Shown in pieces: positions 12,801-24,573 of a DNA stretch of 61,180 nt. The translations under genes were made by a program, and so were the position numbers. Source of the stretch: Phoronis australis (Eukaryota; Phoronida; Phoronidae). The stretch is from NCBI GenBank assembly GCA_002633005.1, contig NMRA01000174.1, positions 642,867 to 704,046 of the forward strand, read 5' to 3'. The notes beneath the pieces are model-generated. The model searched no databases. It saw nothing but the letters and a program-made list of their open reading frames with translations, and was not told where the DNA came from. Each line of letters opens with the position of its first letter. The stretch's first letter is position 1.

Positions 12801-15800
12801 CTTCGATGTCTTGTCTGATCTCATCTGAAAATAATAAAGTCCACGTTTATCACCACGTTACGCTCCTGCAATAGAAATCAAATGCAACACCTTACAAACC
12901 AGCCTCAAAAGAGCGCAGAAAAAACTTTTAAAATTCGGCATCACAAACTAGTGCAGCTCTCAACGGCAGATCTAGCATGTTACCTGGGGAGGGTAGGACC
13001 ACCACAAAAATGACAGTTCTAAAAATGGCATACACGAGGTAGTTTGGGGCACCCCTAAGTCTGCCTCTGGCACTCTCCACATCCCACAAACTACATTAAT
13101 CTATGTTCAACTTACATGTCGACTCCAGTCTGAATAGGTTAAAGTTCCTCAGTAGATAGTCATGTAACGTGAGAAACTGTAAGTTCAGTTTGGGAAGAGC
13201 AAGGCAACCTGAAACAAAAAGTGGAGACACAATATGTAACGGATTTCGGAAAGACTGTAGAACTACGATTTGTTTAGTTAAAGGAGAGGTTGGGCGTGCA
13301 CATTCTGCACTCACAACTGTAGTATGTCTCTTACGTTGGGACACACCTGGATTTCAATGGCAAGTGTTGTTTTGTTTTGAATATTAGTCAAAAAATAAAC
13401 CAGGAACTCAAATAAAGCGAGTGAGTGGTTTCAAAATTGGAAGCTTGAAGGTGGTATTTGTAGCATATTAACACAGGACACTACCCCTTCCCGATTTAAT
13501 ACATTTTTTCTCACCATGCACTATCAAACGTGAACTTGAAACATGTAATACCATCAACCTGAGGTCTCACATTTATCTACTCTAAGGAAATGCCACAACA
13601 GAGACCAGGGTCCAATCCCCAAACTCAGACCTGACCAAACACTTGATGACTAATCATGCCGTACAATTCGAGTACAAATTTGTTTACTAAAAGCATGCCA
13701 TATAATTGCTCAATTTTAGAGTCAAGTTTCCAACACAAAGATTAGATCCCAGCCAAGGTTTGTTTCACTAAAATTTTGTAACTTTATGACGTTTCTATAA
13801 GTCCAAGCCGAAACTTACGACCAGTCAGTGCAAGTTTTATTGCATGTTTCTGTTTAAACTGTGTAAAACGATCCATTTTTGCGAACCAGGCCTCTGGCAC
13901 TTAGAAACTCTCAATAAATATTTGCCCACTGAGTACTTGCCTTCACCAGAGAAGTATTCCATTGGCACAATATTTTCATCCCAGACAATTTCCTCAGTTG
14001 GGTAGAGTGGCATCTCATTCAAGGCTTGCAGCTGTGATGCTCTTCGTTCGTGTCTCGATACCTTTAAGGAAACAGAATCAAATAATTATTCAATTGTAAT
14101 TACTTAATGCCTCAGTGAAGAACTAAGCACAAATATTTGAAATTGGTTCAGTCAATTTGTGCATTTTCACAAAATGAAATTAGACAACAAGCCGAGTGAC
14201 CATCTTGTCCATTGAGCTGTTTACAAATCAAAGAACTAACAGTAAGCCAATAGTTACACTATCCTACATAAACTACAATTAAAATGTTGACTACTGCTAT
14301 AGTAGAAGCCAAAAGTATTTAGACAAATGACCCTGACTTTCTGTCATGACAGCTGGGCAGAAGCCGAATTCATAGTTTGAAATTATCCCTCAGAAACTAC
14401 GTGGAATCAAAAGGACGGTTCGTACGTTGGCTATGCCATTCTGAAATTAGAATTTTGTCACTCCAATACTTATTACCAGTCATTTTGCTGTCAACAGAAT
14501 TAGTCACCATGACCCGGTAATGGTATTTTGTCTGATTACTTTTGTCTTGTATTGCATGTGTTCACACAAATATCAACATTCAACTCCATCAGCACTAAAA
14601 GCAATTTATTCAAACAATGCTGTGTACCTACCAATAATTCAAGAAGAAAATCATTCTCGTAGACATTTTCCTTGCCTTCCTCTGGATGTGGCAAGAGGTT
14701 AAGAAAGGCAGCAATTTCGTGCAGCTTAGAATTGCTGAAAAACACAATGTTCTCATGAGTTCCTAGAGTTAGTTTGAAGCTTTGCTCATTGCAAAATGCT
14801 ACTTCGAGAAGATCATTAATCGTTAACTGAGTTACATATCCTTGTTTCAAAAAATGTCATACTTGGACGCACTCTTGGTGGGACATTATTACGACAACTG
14901 AAAGGTTCACTTTAAATGTTGATACTTCAGTGTGCCATAAACTGGAAAAAACAAAGAGTAATTATCCAGAGTAAGGACCAGCCTGACCAGTTCCGTCGAG
15001 ACTCAGTGTTTGGTGATGGCTGTTACTAGCTTCAAGTAATTCACATATACAAGCTGGTTGTGTACAAAGAATCTCTGATCAGTTCATGTAACACTAAGAT
15101 CTACAATGTATCATTACCTAAGAGCTTCAAAGTGCTTCAGTAGATTTTGTCTGGTATCAATGGCCGACACATTGCTCAGGGCAAACTCATTTAGTTCCTC
15201 ATTGAAGTTCTTGAATGCAGCTTTCTGCAATCAGACAGCAGAAAACGTCAACAAAAACAGCCAATCAGAGTTGAACAAGTATACATCAATAAGCGAATAT
15301 TAGGAATCGTACTGATGAAAAGCAAGTCACGTTGTTACTTTACGCTCACTACCATGTCACTTAAAAATCTGAATAATTGATAACTTCTAATCGGAAGGCA
15401 CGCATAATCATATTTTTGGGGCCAATGCCCATGTGTACATAATGCAATAAATAATCACATTTTGCCCTGGTACGCTTGATAGAATACAGATCATAACAGT
15501 ATGCCGAAATTATGAAACTGGTGGTATGCAACACTCGAGGACATATTTAGCATGACACAAACAGCTTACCTCTCCCTACAGTCATACCTGCAGTGACGTG
15601 ATCTTGTCATAGTGTAAGTCAGTCATCTCATGATCTGTTAGGGCTTCCCCACTCTCATCATTAATTTCAAATCCAGTATAAAACATCAGCATATCAAGCA
15701 GCTAAAAGGAAATAGATTGATAATACAATTGAAACAATTTTCTAAGCAAGCTTTACTGACCGGTCATCTTCAGATTCTCAGCTTGAATTACTTAAACCTA

Positions 15801-18800
15801 TACGTGGCCATTATTACTGAAAAGTTGTCCCCAGTAACTTTGGCCAAACATAAAATTACTAATGGAATTATGTAATTTATACGTGTCTGAATAATTGCCG
15901 TCATTGGTACAAAAACATTTGCTCTTAGCTTAGTCGAGGACACAAAGAGAAATTAGTGGTCCCAATGTGACAACAGTCCTAGAAGTAGACATTCCAGACA
16001 TTCCTCCATTCAAGTAGTCACGTGAAACCCTTAACCCATAAGCTGATCTACGGTATAATTCCTCAATTTGGGACAAAAATAATTGCTAAAATTGCCACAT
16101 TTCTATTTTTCAGAGGCTTGCCACATAAGTTGTATATGCTCAAGTTTTAACCAAATGTTGTTTGGTAATAATAACAAAATACAAACCATGATAAGAGCAA
16201 AACAAATTTTCCTGAAAAGTTATTTTTGTTGAGAAATTTGACTGGTCATCTAAATCGTGTCCCAAACTGAAGAATTTTTACCGTAATCAGATGTTAGAAA
16301 TAGGAGCCCTTATTCATTAGCACCACCTAGTGAGTATAAAATCTCCCATTTAAAACCAGTGAAATACTACTGGTGAAAGTGATGGCCACCCTCTGGTGCA
16401 ACTGACCTGAGTGAACAGTTTACCATCCTCTCGTTTGTACAGTGGTGACATCTTGCTTTTAACAACAACGTGCGCATCATCGAGCAATGTGTTGAAGAAC
16501 CGGCGTGTCGGTAGGAGGGCTTCTAGATCAACCAGCATTTCGACAAATCGTTCGCAGTAATGAATTTTGTCTTTAGAAACTTCTCCTAGAACAGTATTAC
16601 TTTTGATGAGGTACTAACAAAATCATCTTTACTGAGAAACTACAAAACTGAAATTTGGCACTCCGTTATCTTTAAAAATCTGAGAGACAGTTTTAACAAA
16701 TGTAACAAAAAGAATCAAATTTTCCACCTCACAAATAGATTAGTGAGATTAGCACAATTACATTTACAAAAAATCTGACTGAAATAACATAGAAAGGTTG
16801 AATACCGATTTAATACCAACTTTTTCACAGGACATTTTTGTGTTCAAACATTACGCCTGCTTACCCTTTTCTGGAATAGAGGCAAGTACAGAAAAGTACT
16901 TCACTAAAAGTTTCGACAGAAAACGTCTCTCCCAGTCCACCAGCTCTTTCTGTTTCTCATCCAGCTGGTTGTCTCGCTTTTTGATAACATTCCAGAACTT
17001 TTTGTACTTTGGATTGCCCTTGAGAATTTGGTCTCGCCGACTCTAAAAATGAGTAAAAAATTTAATGACATATTGCGTCAAACTTTTCCTCAGCTGTTCT
17101 CACCAAAAACTACCTTTCTTCGAACCATCAGGCTGCACAGTACATCAAGTGCGAACTTCAGTCAGTATCATCAACAGTTGCCCTCAATCTCTCATACATG
17201 CAAAGTGGGTGTAAAACACTCATTCCCAAGAAGGCTTGCCCATGTGTAGGTAGAACCTAATTAGACGTTATTCCAGACTTTTGCTACAACACAACGTCAC
17301 AGCACCACCTAAGGAGTGGCTTGTACAACAATGTGTGACACGCAAAATTCCTTGAATGGGTGTTAACATGCACACCCTGTTTTGAGCAGCTGGGCATCTG
17401 CTGTAAAGATATGACCAGGGAATGAACCGGACAAGTATTGATGGATTATTCTGTCGTACTATTAGACACCTTGCTTTCATCAGCCAGAAAACATGAACGT
17501 AATAATGTGGAATACATAGTCCGTGACAACCGCAATTCAGAATTAAGGTATTTTTCAACTTCCAAACAATCATAATGAACTTGTTTTAGTTGTGTTTCCT
17601 ATATAACATATTTCAGATGCTTAGCAACAAAATGGCTTCAAATCCAGACTGGTATTAATGCTAACCTATGTCAAAATGTTAAGGTATTTTTACAAACCCA
17701 ACTTACCTGTAATATGTTTATCCATATTGGCAATGAAACCAGGCGCTGAACCTGTTCTCGAATTAAGTCAATTTCCTGGAAAAACAAGCGACCTTCGTTA
17801 ACTTTCATGTGTATTTCAATGTTTGAGATGGAACAAACTATATGAGAAGTGTTAGCTATTGAATTTGCTGTGGATAACGCAAGCCCTAAAGTTCTCTAAC
17901 CATTTCAAGCTGACAATTTTTACATGAAAATCTTTTTTCTGAAATCCGATCACCTAACCAGGGGCTAGGGTCTGTGTACTCAAAATCAAATTCGAAATTA
18001 TTTTCGTCAAATTCCATTCTGCTATTGTGTAAGCTCAAGTTGCTATTACTTCGTGCCTGAGTACATAATTGTTTACAAATATGGGATTCTAGTCGATGTT
18101 TGCACTTGATGACCCCTATGTCAGTGCTACAAGCTCGAGTAAAAACTCAAGATTTTGAGTAAAACTTTTGATTTTAAGCCTTAATGCTAGGGTCATCGAG
18201 TGCAAACTAGATTAAGAAGTTATCCACGTACATAACTGAGCATAGAATAAATTACTTATCTTGAGTAGAAAATGACAAACATAATTTCAAGTTCAATTTC
18301 AAGTAAAAAGACTCCGGGCCCTGACCAGCCCTACTCAAGGATACATACCAGACTGTTGAAACAGTGTATCAAGAAGACTATCAGCTCTCTCTGTTCACTC
18401 AGTGTAATGCCATCGTCAAGTAAACTCGCCGACATTATACGGTGGAAGAAGCCTGGAAAGGTGTCCGGTTTGATCTTGAAAGGCTATGGAGCAGATAACA
18501 AATCACTGGTTAATATGAAACACTGCTGCAATTCACCGGCATGTCTAATTATTGTTATAAAGTCAAGGGCTGCAATATCAACTAATGTTAGAACTTGAGT
18601 GTTTAAATTATTTGACAGGCAGTTGGGAATCCACATAATGAGAAATATTAAGATTGGTAACTTTCATCGGTTAAACTTTACTCAACTAATGGAAGGCTGC
18701 TTTGAAATCTAACAAGTCACTAAAAGTTGTATTTTATCAAGATTTTGTTGATGTTGAGTTTAGTGCCGACAACTCACCCTCCATGCTGGAACCCGTTCTC

Positions 18801-19947
18801 GAAATTTCTCATTCACCATCACAACAATAGACATGAGGTGTGCCTGAGATGACTGTAACAGACCGCATGCAAGAAGACATTTCAATACAATTGGAAAAAT
18901 TTAGCAAAATAGAAAATACAGCATGGAAGTTAGATACACTATATGAAACTAGTGCATGACAAACACAAGAAAGTTTACTTATTGGTCATGGGAACATGTA
19001 ACTCAGTAAGGATGAATATCTGAACTGGTTCCGTTTGGCCATTTGTGAGTTTCGATACAAAATACTTCCACTTTATAGATATTGCAGCTCATTTGAACCG
19101 CTGACCGAGACCGACCAAGCTAGAAATACTAATCGTAATACACTATAGAATAGTTATCTCTCCGTAACATGAAACCTTCATTTTGATCATAATCACCCCA
19201 TTGGGAGATTTTTATTCCAAGATAATTATTTAAAGCCCAACTACAGTGCCATCATTAAAAAACATTATTACAGTTCATGTTTTGGGATGGAACCCTCTAT
19301 CTTGTTTCATTAACATGGCAAGCCAGCACTCCAAATTACACGTAATCACACCATGGAGAAAATAGACTTCACCGATTGCTTCAACAGGAAGGTTTGTTTC
19401 TATCAACTAGATTTATTCAAGTTCGCTACTTCAGCTTGACCTAATTAACACCAACCTGAACTTCAGTAGCAACTATCACATATAGCACCAACCTTATCAG
19501 GGTTAAAGTTTGGCCACAGATAATTCTCCAAGTATTGACTGAATTCTAACACCATAATTCTTCTGATGTAGAACTTGGAACCAAGAATTTCTTTCTTGTA
19601 AATGTCTTCTATGACCTAAAAGAACACAAAATAACAATATCCAGTCACAGAGTGTAACAAATGTAAAGCACACATACCAAAAAAATTATCGTTCTTTGTT
19701 GGACAAAACATGATCACTGTAAATACCATAATTTATGTCTAAGGATATCTACATACAAATTACAGCACTTTAATACAAATTGCAAGACAGTCGATGATCT
19801 CCCATACTCTACCTGAGCATTGAACGGTGCCCTCGTCTCAGCACTGTGTGGGGCCCAGAATTTGCTGGCCAATCCAGTGATTTTGTCAGTCTGCAACTGT
19901 TCTACTGTGGGGGCAGGACCCCTTGGCTTCACAGTGTTTGCTGCCAT
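899..19947 (-). CDS. AQR: RNA helicase aquarius (intron-binding protein IBP160), C-terminus not in window
   Basis: SF1 UPF1-like helicase of the activated spliceosome. In vertebrates it sits in the intron-binding complex with XAB2, ISY1, PPIE and ZNF830 and contacts introns upstream of the branch point. Coding exons in transcript order: 19947-19813, 19615-19493, 18843-18778, 18483-18349, 17775-17707, 17042-16865, 16585-16407, 15701-15588, 15224-15118, 14734-14632, 14061-13941, 13208-13116, 12824-12776, 10587-10409, 10100-9933, 9738-9632, 9439-9270, 8812-8681, 8367-8224, 7890-7821, 7010-6900, 6699-6590, 5611-5476, 5038-4838, 4526-4389, 3913-3842, 3421-3234, 2761-2590, 2244-2074, 1445-1248, 961-899. 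All phases agree (1334 codons; human about 1485 aa). Seen: armadillo-like N-terminal half; Walker A GPPGTGKT at 817-824; EESAQ at about 1053-1057; GDHHQLPP at 1086-1093; DRFQGQ at about 1252; VAMSRAR at about 1283-1289. The start is the ATG at 19947; an in-frame TTG lies at 19956. An acceptor at 19967 implies an upstream non-coding exon. Intron 11 has a GC donor. Exons 11-13 are duplicated by assembly (12251-12371, 11439-11531, 11122-11170). Confidence 0.96.
3234..3421 (-). CDS. AQR: AQR exon 27: helicase motif III block
   Basis: This exon encodes GDHHQLPP and the run through AQGRARG, one of the best conserved parts of AQR. Only conservative changes from the human protein are visible. It joins exon 28 in phase 2 (AG plus C makes Ser). 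It is listed separately because it identifies the gene with near certainty. Confidence 0.95.
4006..4133. repeat. Tandem repeat, about 34-bp unit x4, in AQR intron
   Basis: Four copies of a unit with the core ACAAAATGGGGTCATG lie in the intron between AQR exons 25 and 26. Units are separated by a tail ending in CAGCACTCCA or a close variant. The array is short, intronic and without coding content. Confidence 0.85.
6235..6594. repeat. Degenerate minisatellite carrying repeated 5' splice-site copies (AQR intron 22)
   Basis: Roughly 35-60 base units recur directly downstream (transcript sense) of AQR exon 22. Each includes, on the minus strand, a relative of the authentic junction AGTAG|GTAAGTGGTG. 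Strong copies with GTAAGT lie near 6249, 6303, 6348 and 6477. Variants with GTAGGT lie near 6429 and 6511, and one with GTACAT near 6384. The real donor follows 6590. Units also share a CTTGAAAACAG-like segment. The array therefore begins within the exon 22/intron boundary. Confidence 0.85.
9565..9585. repeat. (TG)n microsatellite
   Basis: A perfect run of about ten TG dinucleotides in the AQR intron between exons 17 and 16 (plus-strand order). It may be polymorphic; no function is implied. Confidence 0.95.
10908..12569. repeat. Duplicated AQR segment, copy 1 (exons 11-13)
   Basis: Near-identical to 12571-14259. Copy 1 ends at the single N (12570), and the sequence just before the N matches the right end of copy 2 at 14259. 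Exons inside: 12251-12371, 11439-11531, 11122-11170. Exon differences are negligible: one synonymous change (CCG versus CCA, Pro, exon 13). Introns differ by small indels. This is the geometry of two overlapping contigs from different haplotypes placed end to end. Confidence 0.9.
12571..14259. repeat. Duplicated AQR segment, copy 2 (exons 11-13)
   Basis: Second copy of the block at 10908-12569, starting immediately after the N. Exons: 13941-14061, 13116-13208, 12776-12824. It has an extra stretch of about two dozen bases near 12918 and about a dozen near 13276 that copy 1 lacks. Both copies keep open frames and splice sites, so neither is a pseudogene. Using both would repeat about 88 residues in the protein. 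Confidence 0.9.
18097..18210. repeat. Small foldback repeat in AQR intron
   Basis: TGTTTGCACTTGATGACCCC at the left is the near reverse complement of GGGTCATCGAGTGCAAAC at about 18190-18207. They enclose a centre with CTCGAGTAAAAACTC. A related centre recurs at about 36900-36975. This looks like a small non-autonomous element; the family is unknown. Confidence 0.55.
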
Positions 19948-19966
19948 GACTGTCAACAGCTACCAA

Positions 19967-21297
19967 CTGAAAGAAAATGGTAAAAACTTGACATTTTGTT
20001 TACTAACATTATCACATAATCTGAATTATCATTGAGCACGGATAGTTTGGTGAAGTGGTCAGAGGAAAATCATTTAATTTGAATGTAAAAATATTGTAAG
20101 AGTATAAACAATCATCGTAAATTCTTAACCAACAATGACTAACTTCTTACATCAGTGACACAAATTTCAAAAGAAAAAAATTGTTGGTAGATATAAAATA
20201 TTCACCTGAACACAACAAAATACTGTAGTTAATAATTTAATCTATGAAAATTTAGTATTTTCCACTCTGAATACATGGGAAACATTCAATGGCAGTTTTT
20301 AGACTCATCGTGAAATTGTGTATTGGTCATTGGACAATTAACCTTTGTGTTGAAACTTGGAGGACTTAAGGTCAGTGACAGAAGGATCTTCAACACTGTT
20401 CTTTCTTCACAAGATTGCGCACTGTTCTCAGACACTGCCAACTGCCAGAAGTGGTTTCACTTCGTTAGTAGTTCTAAGTACTTTATCACCAGCAAACTGA
20501 AATTCTGAGGAAATTTTGCTTCAAAGAAACCAAACCAAAAGTCGAGAATATGAACAGATTAGATGGAATAAAAGAAAAACATAAATAAAGCTGATGTAGA
20601 TACAACTGTAAAAAGACAAAGTTTCCAATCGAGGCAATACAGCATAACCTCACAGAAATCACAGTTATTACAATCACAGTGATAATCTTTTAAAATCTTT
20701 CCATGAGTTTATCAAATTCCTCAAAGCTCGAGGCTGCTTATAGACAATGAGGAAGGGTGTTCTATTACCCCTTGATACTTTAAGCCAATGTAATCACACC
20801 TGTTTCTATTGAACTGGGAAATTTAGAGAGTTTACACTTCGGAAGCTACAATTGAGGCCTTGAGACAAACAGTGTGCTCTGGTTAACAGATTTAAATACT
20901 TTAGGAAGATACTGAGACAATTAAGTCATTGAAAACAAAGCGCAGAGTCCTGCACTGAACTTTCTCTCTCAGTTTTTCTTCCTATTTGTTCACTTCTTAA
21001 CTTAGTTAACATACGCATATGTTTGAGTGGACAGAACTCCCTATTCGATTTTTACCAAACGGTTCGGCTTCACATGCACCATACACCATTTAAGAAAAAG
21101 AATTCCCTGAAGCATTTGCAGCCCTATGGTTAGAGGTGAGCCATTTCAAAGCCTCTTTAGCTGAGTTATTTAGGGACCAAGGCATTCCAGGGCTAGAGTT
21201 CTATGGCATGCTTAAACCATTGTCCATAAAACTTTAACATTTCAGGTCATCACAGACATCAGTGTAATAGACAGACATAGCACAGTACAATATAGAC
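19967..21297. other. Head-to-head intergenic/5' non-coding sequence
   Basis: AQR 5' intron or upstream DNA. No conserved exon, RNA gene or recognisable repeat was seen. The open frames at 19820-20035, 20323-20508 and 20486-20677 lack any family similarity that I can recognise. Confidence 0.4.
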
Positions 21298-21821
21298 AGT
21301 GACCACCGTCTCTAGCTGGCCAGTAGAGATGGTGTAGTTCCTTTAGGAGCTTCACATGGCGGAAGCTTTTCAGCGAATTATGCCTCACACTGATTAAAAT
21401 ATCACAGTCACGTTGTTATAAATACCTTTTGCGCATAGAGGGACACCTTAGGAGGTCGTCGATGTCTAGAATTCCTTCCAACTTGAACAAATACTCCCGA
21501 TTTTGGAAACTGAACGAAGGACTACTTGAAGAAAAAGTTTGATAACGGAAGTATTTGTTTGAGTTGGAAGGAATTAAAGACATCGATGGCCTCTTAGTGA
21601 TATTAGCCTTCGGCTAGTGTTCGTCTGTTTTCAAAACAGTTTTGTCAAACTGACTCTAAATAAAGAGATTGATTGATTGATTGAGGCTAAGGGGTTCCTC
21701 TATGTGCAAAAGGTACTTATAACAATGTGACTTTCATGTTTTAGTCGGTGTGAGGCATAATAATGAAGCTCCTATAGGAACTACACTGTCTCTACTGGCC
21801 AGCTAGAGACAGTGATCACTA
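21298..21821. mobile_element. Long palindromic foldback element
   Basis: The two halves are near reverse complements. Left start AGTGACCACCGTCTCTAGCT pairs with the right end reading AGTGATCACTGTCTCTAGCT on the other strand. Pairing continues through the blocks containing GTAGTTCCT, TTATGCCTCACAC and TTGTTATAA, and the pair AATTCCTTCCAACTTGAACA / TGTTTGAGTTGGAAGGAATT. The right arm is interrupted at about 21597-21690 by unrelated DNA ending in (GATT)n. No transposase is visible. The target-site duplication is unclear. Confidence 0.8.
21597..21690 (+). mobile_element. LINE-like 3' tail nested in the foldback element
   Basis: About 95 bases with no counterpart in the left palindrome arm, ending AATAAAGAGATTGATTGATT and then further GATT copies. 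A short polyadenylation-like end followed by a tetranucleotide tail is typical of CR1/L2-type LINE 3' ends. The family assignment is inference; the insertion itself follows from the broken palindrome. Confidence 0.5.
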
Positions 21822-22027
21822 AACTAGTGTAGTAACTTAGTAAGTAGAGTAAGAGCAAGGGCTTTTCCGAGCACCGGCACCTTTCCACTCTGTCAATGAG
21901 GGCTACACCAATTGGTGATCATCATAGACAGCGCTGTGACAACATTTTCTATCACATGTCCAAAAAGTTTCAAATCATTTGCTTTAGTTTACGACTCAGA
22001 GAACTAACAAAACCCCAAGTTACTCAC

Positions 22028-22407
22028 ACAACTGAGAAAATAGTGTACGCTACAGCAGCGTGATTCCGCGGAGCGACATTAAAGTAAATGTAATGCTTTT
22101 AAATTTGTTAGAATAGGTTTATATCTTCTCAAACGTGTTCAAAAGATAAAGTGTGGCAATTATGATAATATCTCGAGTGATTTTAAAATTAAAATATAAA
22201 ATGTTTTCAATTTTTGTTTTTAGCGTAACGAGACTTTGGCTGTATTTCACTCCTACCAAAAGGTCCCGTATGTAGGTCAGCCTTTTGGGGGACGTTTGAC
22301 AGGATTGATATAGGCCGATATTTTCTGTGTAGTAGGCCTAGCGTACACCTGCAGGTCGAAAGTGATGATTGTTGAAAGGGAAACCTGGCCGTGTTAGCCA
22401 TTGCTAG
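22028..22407. promoter_or_regulatory. Possible divergent AQR/PGGHG promoter and first non-coding exons
   Basis: AQR and PGGHG are head to head, and the first coding exon of each begins at an acceptor (AQR exon from 19966, PGGHG exon from 24739), so both need upstream non-coding exons. Candidate donors facing away from each other are TTGT|GTGAGTAA on the minus strand (intron from 22027) and GCTAG|GTAAGAAC on the plus strand (intron from 22408). The interval between them could be a shared promoter. No TATA box or initiator can be asserted. Confidence 0.25.
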
Positions 22408-22924
22408 GTAAGAACAGAGTTATAATAAAAGTCACCATAATCATGTGATGTATTCCGTATTCCTACAGGTTCATTAGCTGGCTTCTAGACATGCCAGTTA
22501 TAACAAAATAACACAGCTATCCGAGCTTGAATAACCCAATATAGGTGCTCATCCCTGATGGTTTAATTGCAAGCTGAAAGACTGCCAGCAGCCTCCTGCT
22601 AGCAGTATAAATAAAACATCCGAGGAACCATTAAGTTGACAAATCGCAAGACACCACAGAAAGATCAAGGACATTTTGTTGACGATTACAACATTGCTAG
22701 AACGATGCTGTCAGCCCTCATAAATTGTGATTGTAGTTGTGATCAAACCCAGCACTACTCTAACGTAGTACTTCCTTATTTAGAGAACCAGTATCACCCA
22801 CTGAATAAATAGGACCATTATTCAGTGATTGCTTGGTTCACAAAATGAGGGACAACTATATTCCACAATTGTCGTCAACCATCTCCCTCATGTAATATGC
22901 CAGAACCTTAGAGTGATACCTTAA

Positions 22925-24573
22925 AGGAGCATGCCACCCAAACAACAACCTAATTTGTATCAATTTAGATCGAGTAGTTCTACTCCATAATGACACGTAC
23001 GGTTGCGTTACCTGACACCTTACGGCAGACGGAGGTATTGAAATTATCCAATGACCTCATCGCAGTTCACAATACAGGTTACTGGTGTCAGCTTATTGCT
23101 TAAAGTCATCGTTTAACACCAATAAATCATCAAACTTCGATATAAAACCCGTAAAATACACCGAGTTCTTATAAAAACGTTTTGTTTTATTTCGCTCTTA
23201 CGGATTTATTGGTATTTGGACATACCGTAGCCTACAAAGTTTGGCAGGCCAATAATGTCCGTAGCAGGAGTTTGGGGTCTGTTCGGAGATAATTTCAAAG
23301 TATTTTCCATGAGATACAGACAGGAGAACCTAGATCTGTGTTGTTTAGACTTGCGATTTTTTGAGTTCTAAACACAAAACGCTTGTTAACCTGGCTAGTG
23401 GCTCGGAGCCCGATAAGGCCCATCGCGGCCGGCCGGACTGACTCGTTATCCCGGCCTGTGTCTTGGAAACTGATCAGACATCACAAACATAAACCAGCCA
23501 AAGTTTAGTGGAAACTAAACTTCCAGCCAAGAAAATACTATACTAGTGAGCCAAAGTAATGTGCACCTGATTATGTTGGTGAATTAGCCACGAAACTGCA
23601 AATCTATTTACTCGTCGGGGGCCGCGAATTCAGTTCCGCAGTTGGCCACAGCACCGTCAGGGCAGAAATTGTACATTGACAATCATTATTTGAGTAATGT
23701 AAATAAAGATTCCCCTAACACCAGGCCGTGGGATGGAAATCGAGTTGTTTCACAACAGTTTCTGCCAGCAAACACGAAATTAGCATGTGCTCACACGGTC
23801 TAGGTGTCCCGTCAATTACTTTTATTGCACCTAAAGTCGGGTAACGCAGTGATTTATTCATTGTTGGCTTTTCAAATCCTTTGCACTCACGAACACTACA
23901 AAGGCATTACAAATTGCATCTAATGAGACAGACGTTGTTTCAATTTTATATAAGTATTGTTTAGGGTGAGAATAATACATTTTGAAACAGAACGCTCAGT
24001 AATAAACGCCAACATGGCAACTCGCAATCCCGACTTTGGACGAGCTAGAGCTCATCAGTCCCGACTTTGCAGGTGGATCGTTAAGCTTTACAGGCTATCA
24101 ATTCGAACAGGAATACAGTGATGAAGAAATACTAGAGAGGCGCCGTGAACAAGCTCAGACAACGGAACGTATGGAGTTATTTGGTAAGCCTGCGTTCGTC
24201 AGGCACTGCGACGTCTGCAGGCCACAGACATGGAGATGTTTCACGGCCTCATACTTGCTATGTACAGCGTACATTTCATTCTTCACTACCATGAGCCACT
24301 TCCTAAGCATTTCGGACTTTCGAGGAAGTAAAAAAAACGATATACCCGCTTTCCTCGCAGCTGCTTAGTTCGGACAAGCGGGAACTATGCACCGCAACAT
24401 AGCGGAATTCACTCTGCATATGAACCACTGACGTCGCTAGCGTCGTTTCTCACCTTCCTCACAGGTTAACGCGACACCTCTTGGCAAGGTAAGGTCGACC
24501 GTATGAGAGGCGATGTGGATATAGACCGATTAAGACGGCAAAAAAGACTAATTAAATCGGGTGGCATTCTCCT
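22925..24573. mobile_element. TTAA-flanked non-autonomous DNA transposon (Kolobok/piggyBac-like)
   Basis: TTAA at 22921-22924 and at 24574-24577 flank inverted ends: AGGAGCATGCCACCC on the left, and GGGTGGCATTCTCCT on the right (reverse complement AGGAGAATGCCACCC, one mismatch). A TTAA target with AGG termini fits the Kolobok superfamily better than piggyBac, which usually starts CCC. No transposase frame is visible in the 1.65 kb, so it is non-autonomous. It carries a decayed gene-like exon (24014-24184). Confidence 0.75.
24014..24184 (+). pseudogene. Frameshifted gene-like first exon inside the TTAA element
   Basis: An ATG at 24014 starts MATRNPDF, then the frame is lost. The neighbouring frame continues with protein-like, acidic sequence: DELELISPDF, then SLSFTGYQ, then EEILERRREQAQTTE, ending at a good donor (ELFG|GTAAGC, about 24184). 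The apparent original reading needs a frameshift near 24035. The composition recalls leader exons that precede P2X7-like cysteine-rich ballast domains in invertebrate repeats, but I see no cysteine-rich domain here, so that link is tentative. Confidence 0.45.

Noticed and set aside
10908-14259. Genuine tandem exon duplication or mutually exclusive exons in AQR
   Set aside because: The single N exactly at the junction, allele-like divergence including introns, and identical proteins favour an assembly artefact.
18272-18598. Plus-strand ORF that at first looked like a LINE reverse transcriptase (TPGPD...)
   Set aside because: It is the antisense of AQR exon 4 (18349-18483), whose minus-strand translation [13 protein letters not shown]...FLIHCFNSL fits AQR in phase.
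24036-24368. 110-codon ORF as an intact gene
   Set aside because: Its first codon is TTG, the likely ATG (24014) is in another frame, and the reading past the donor at about 24184 looks like intron. It is treated as a decayed exon inside a transposon.
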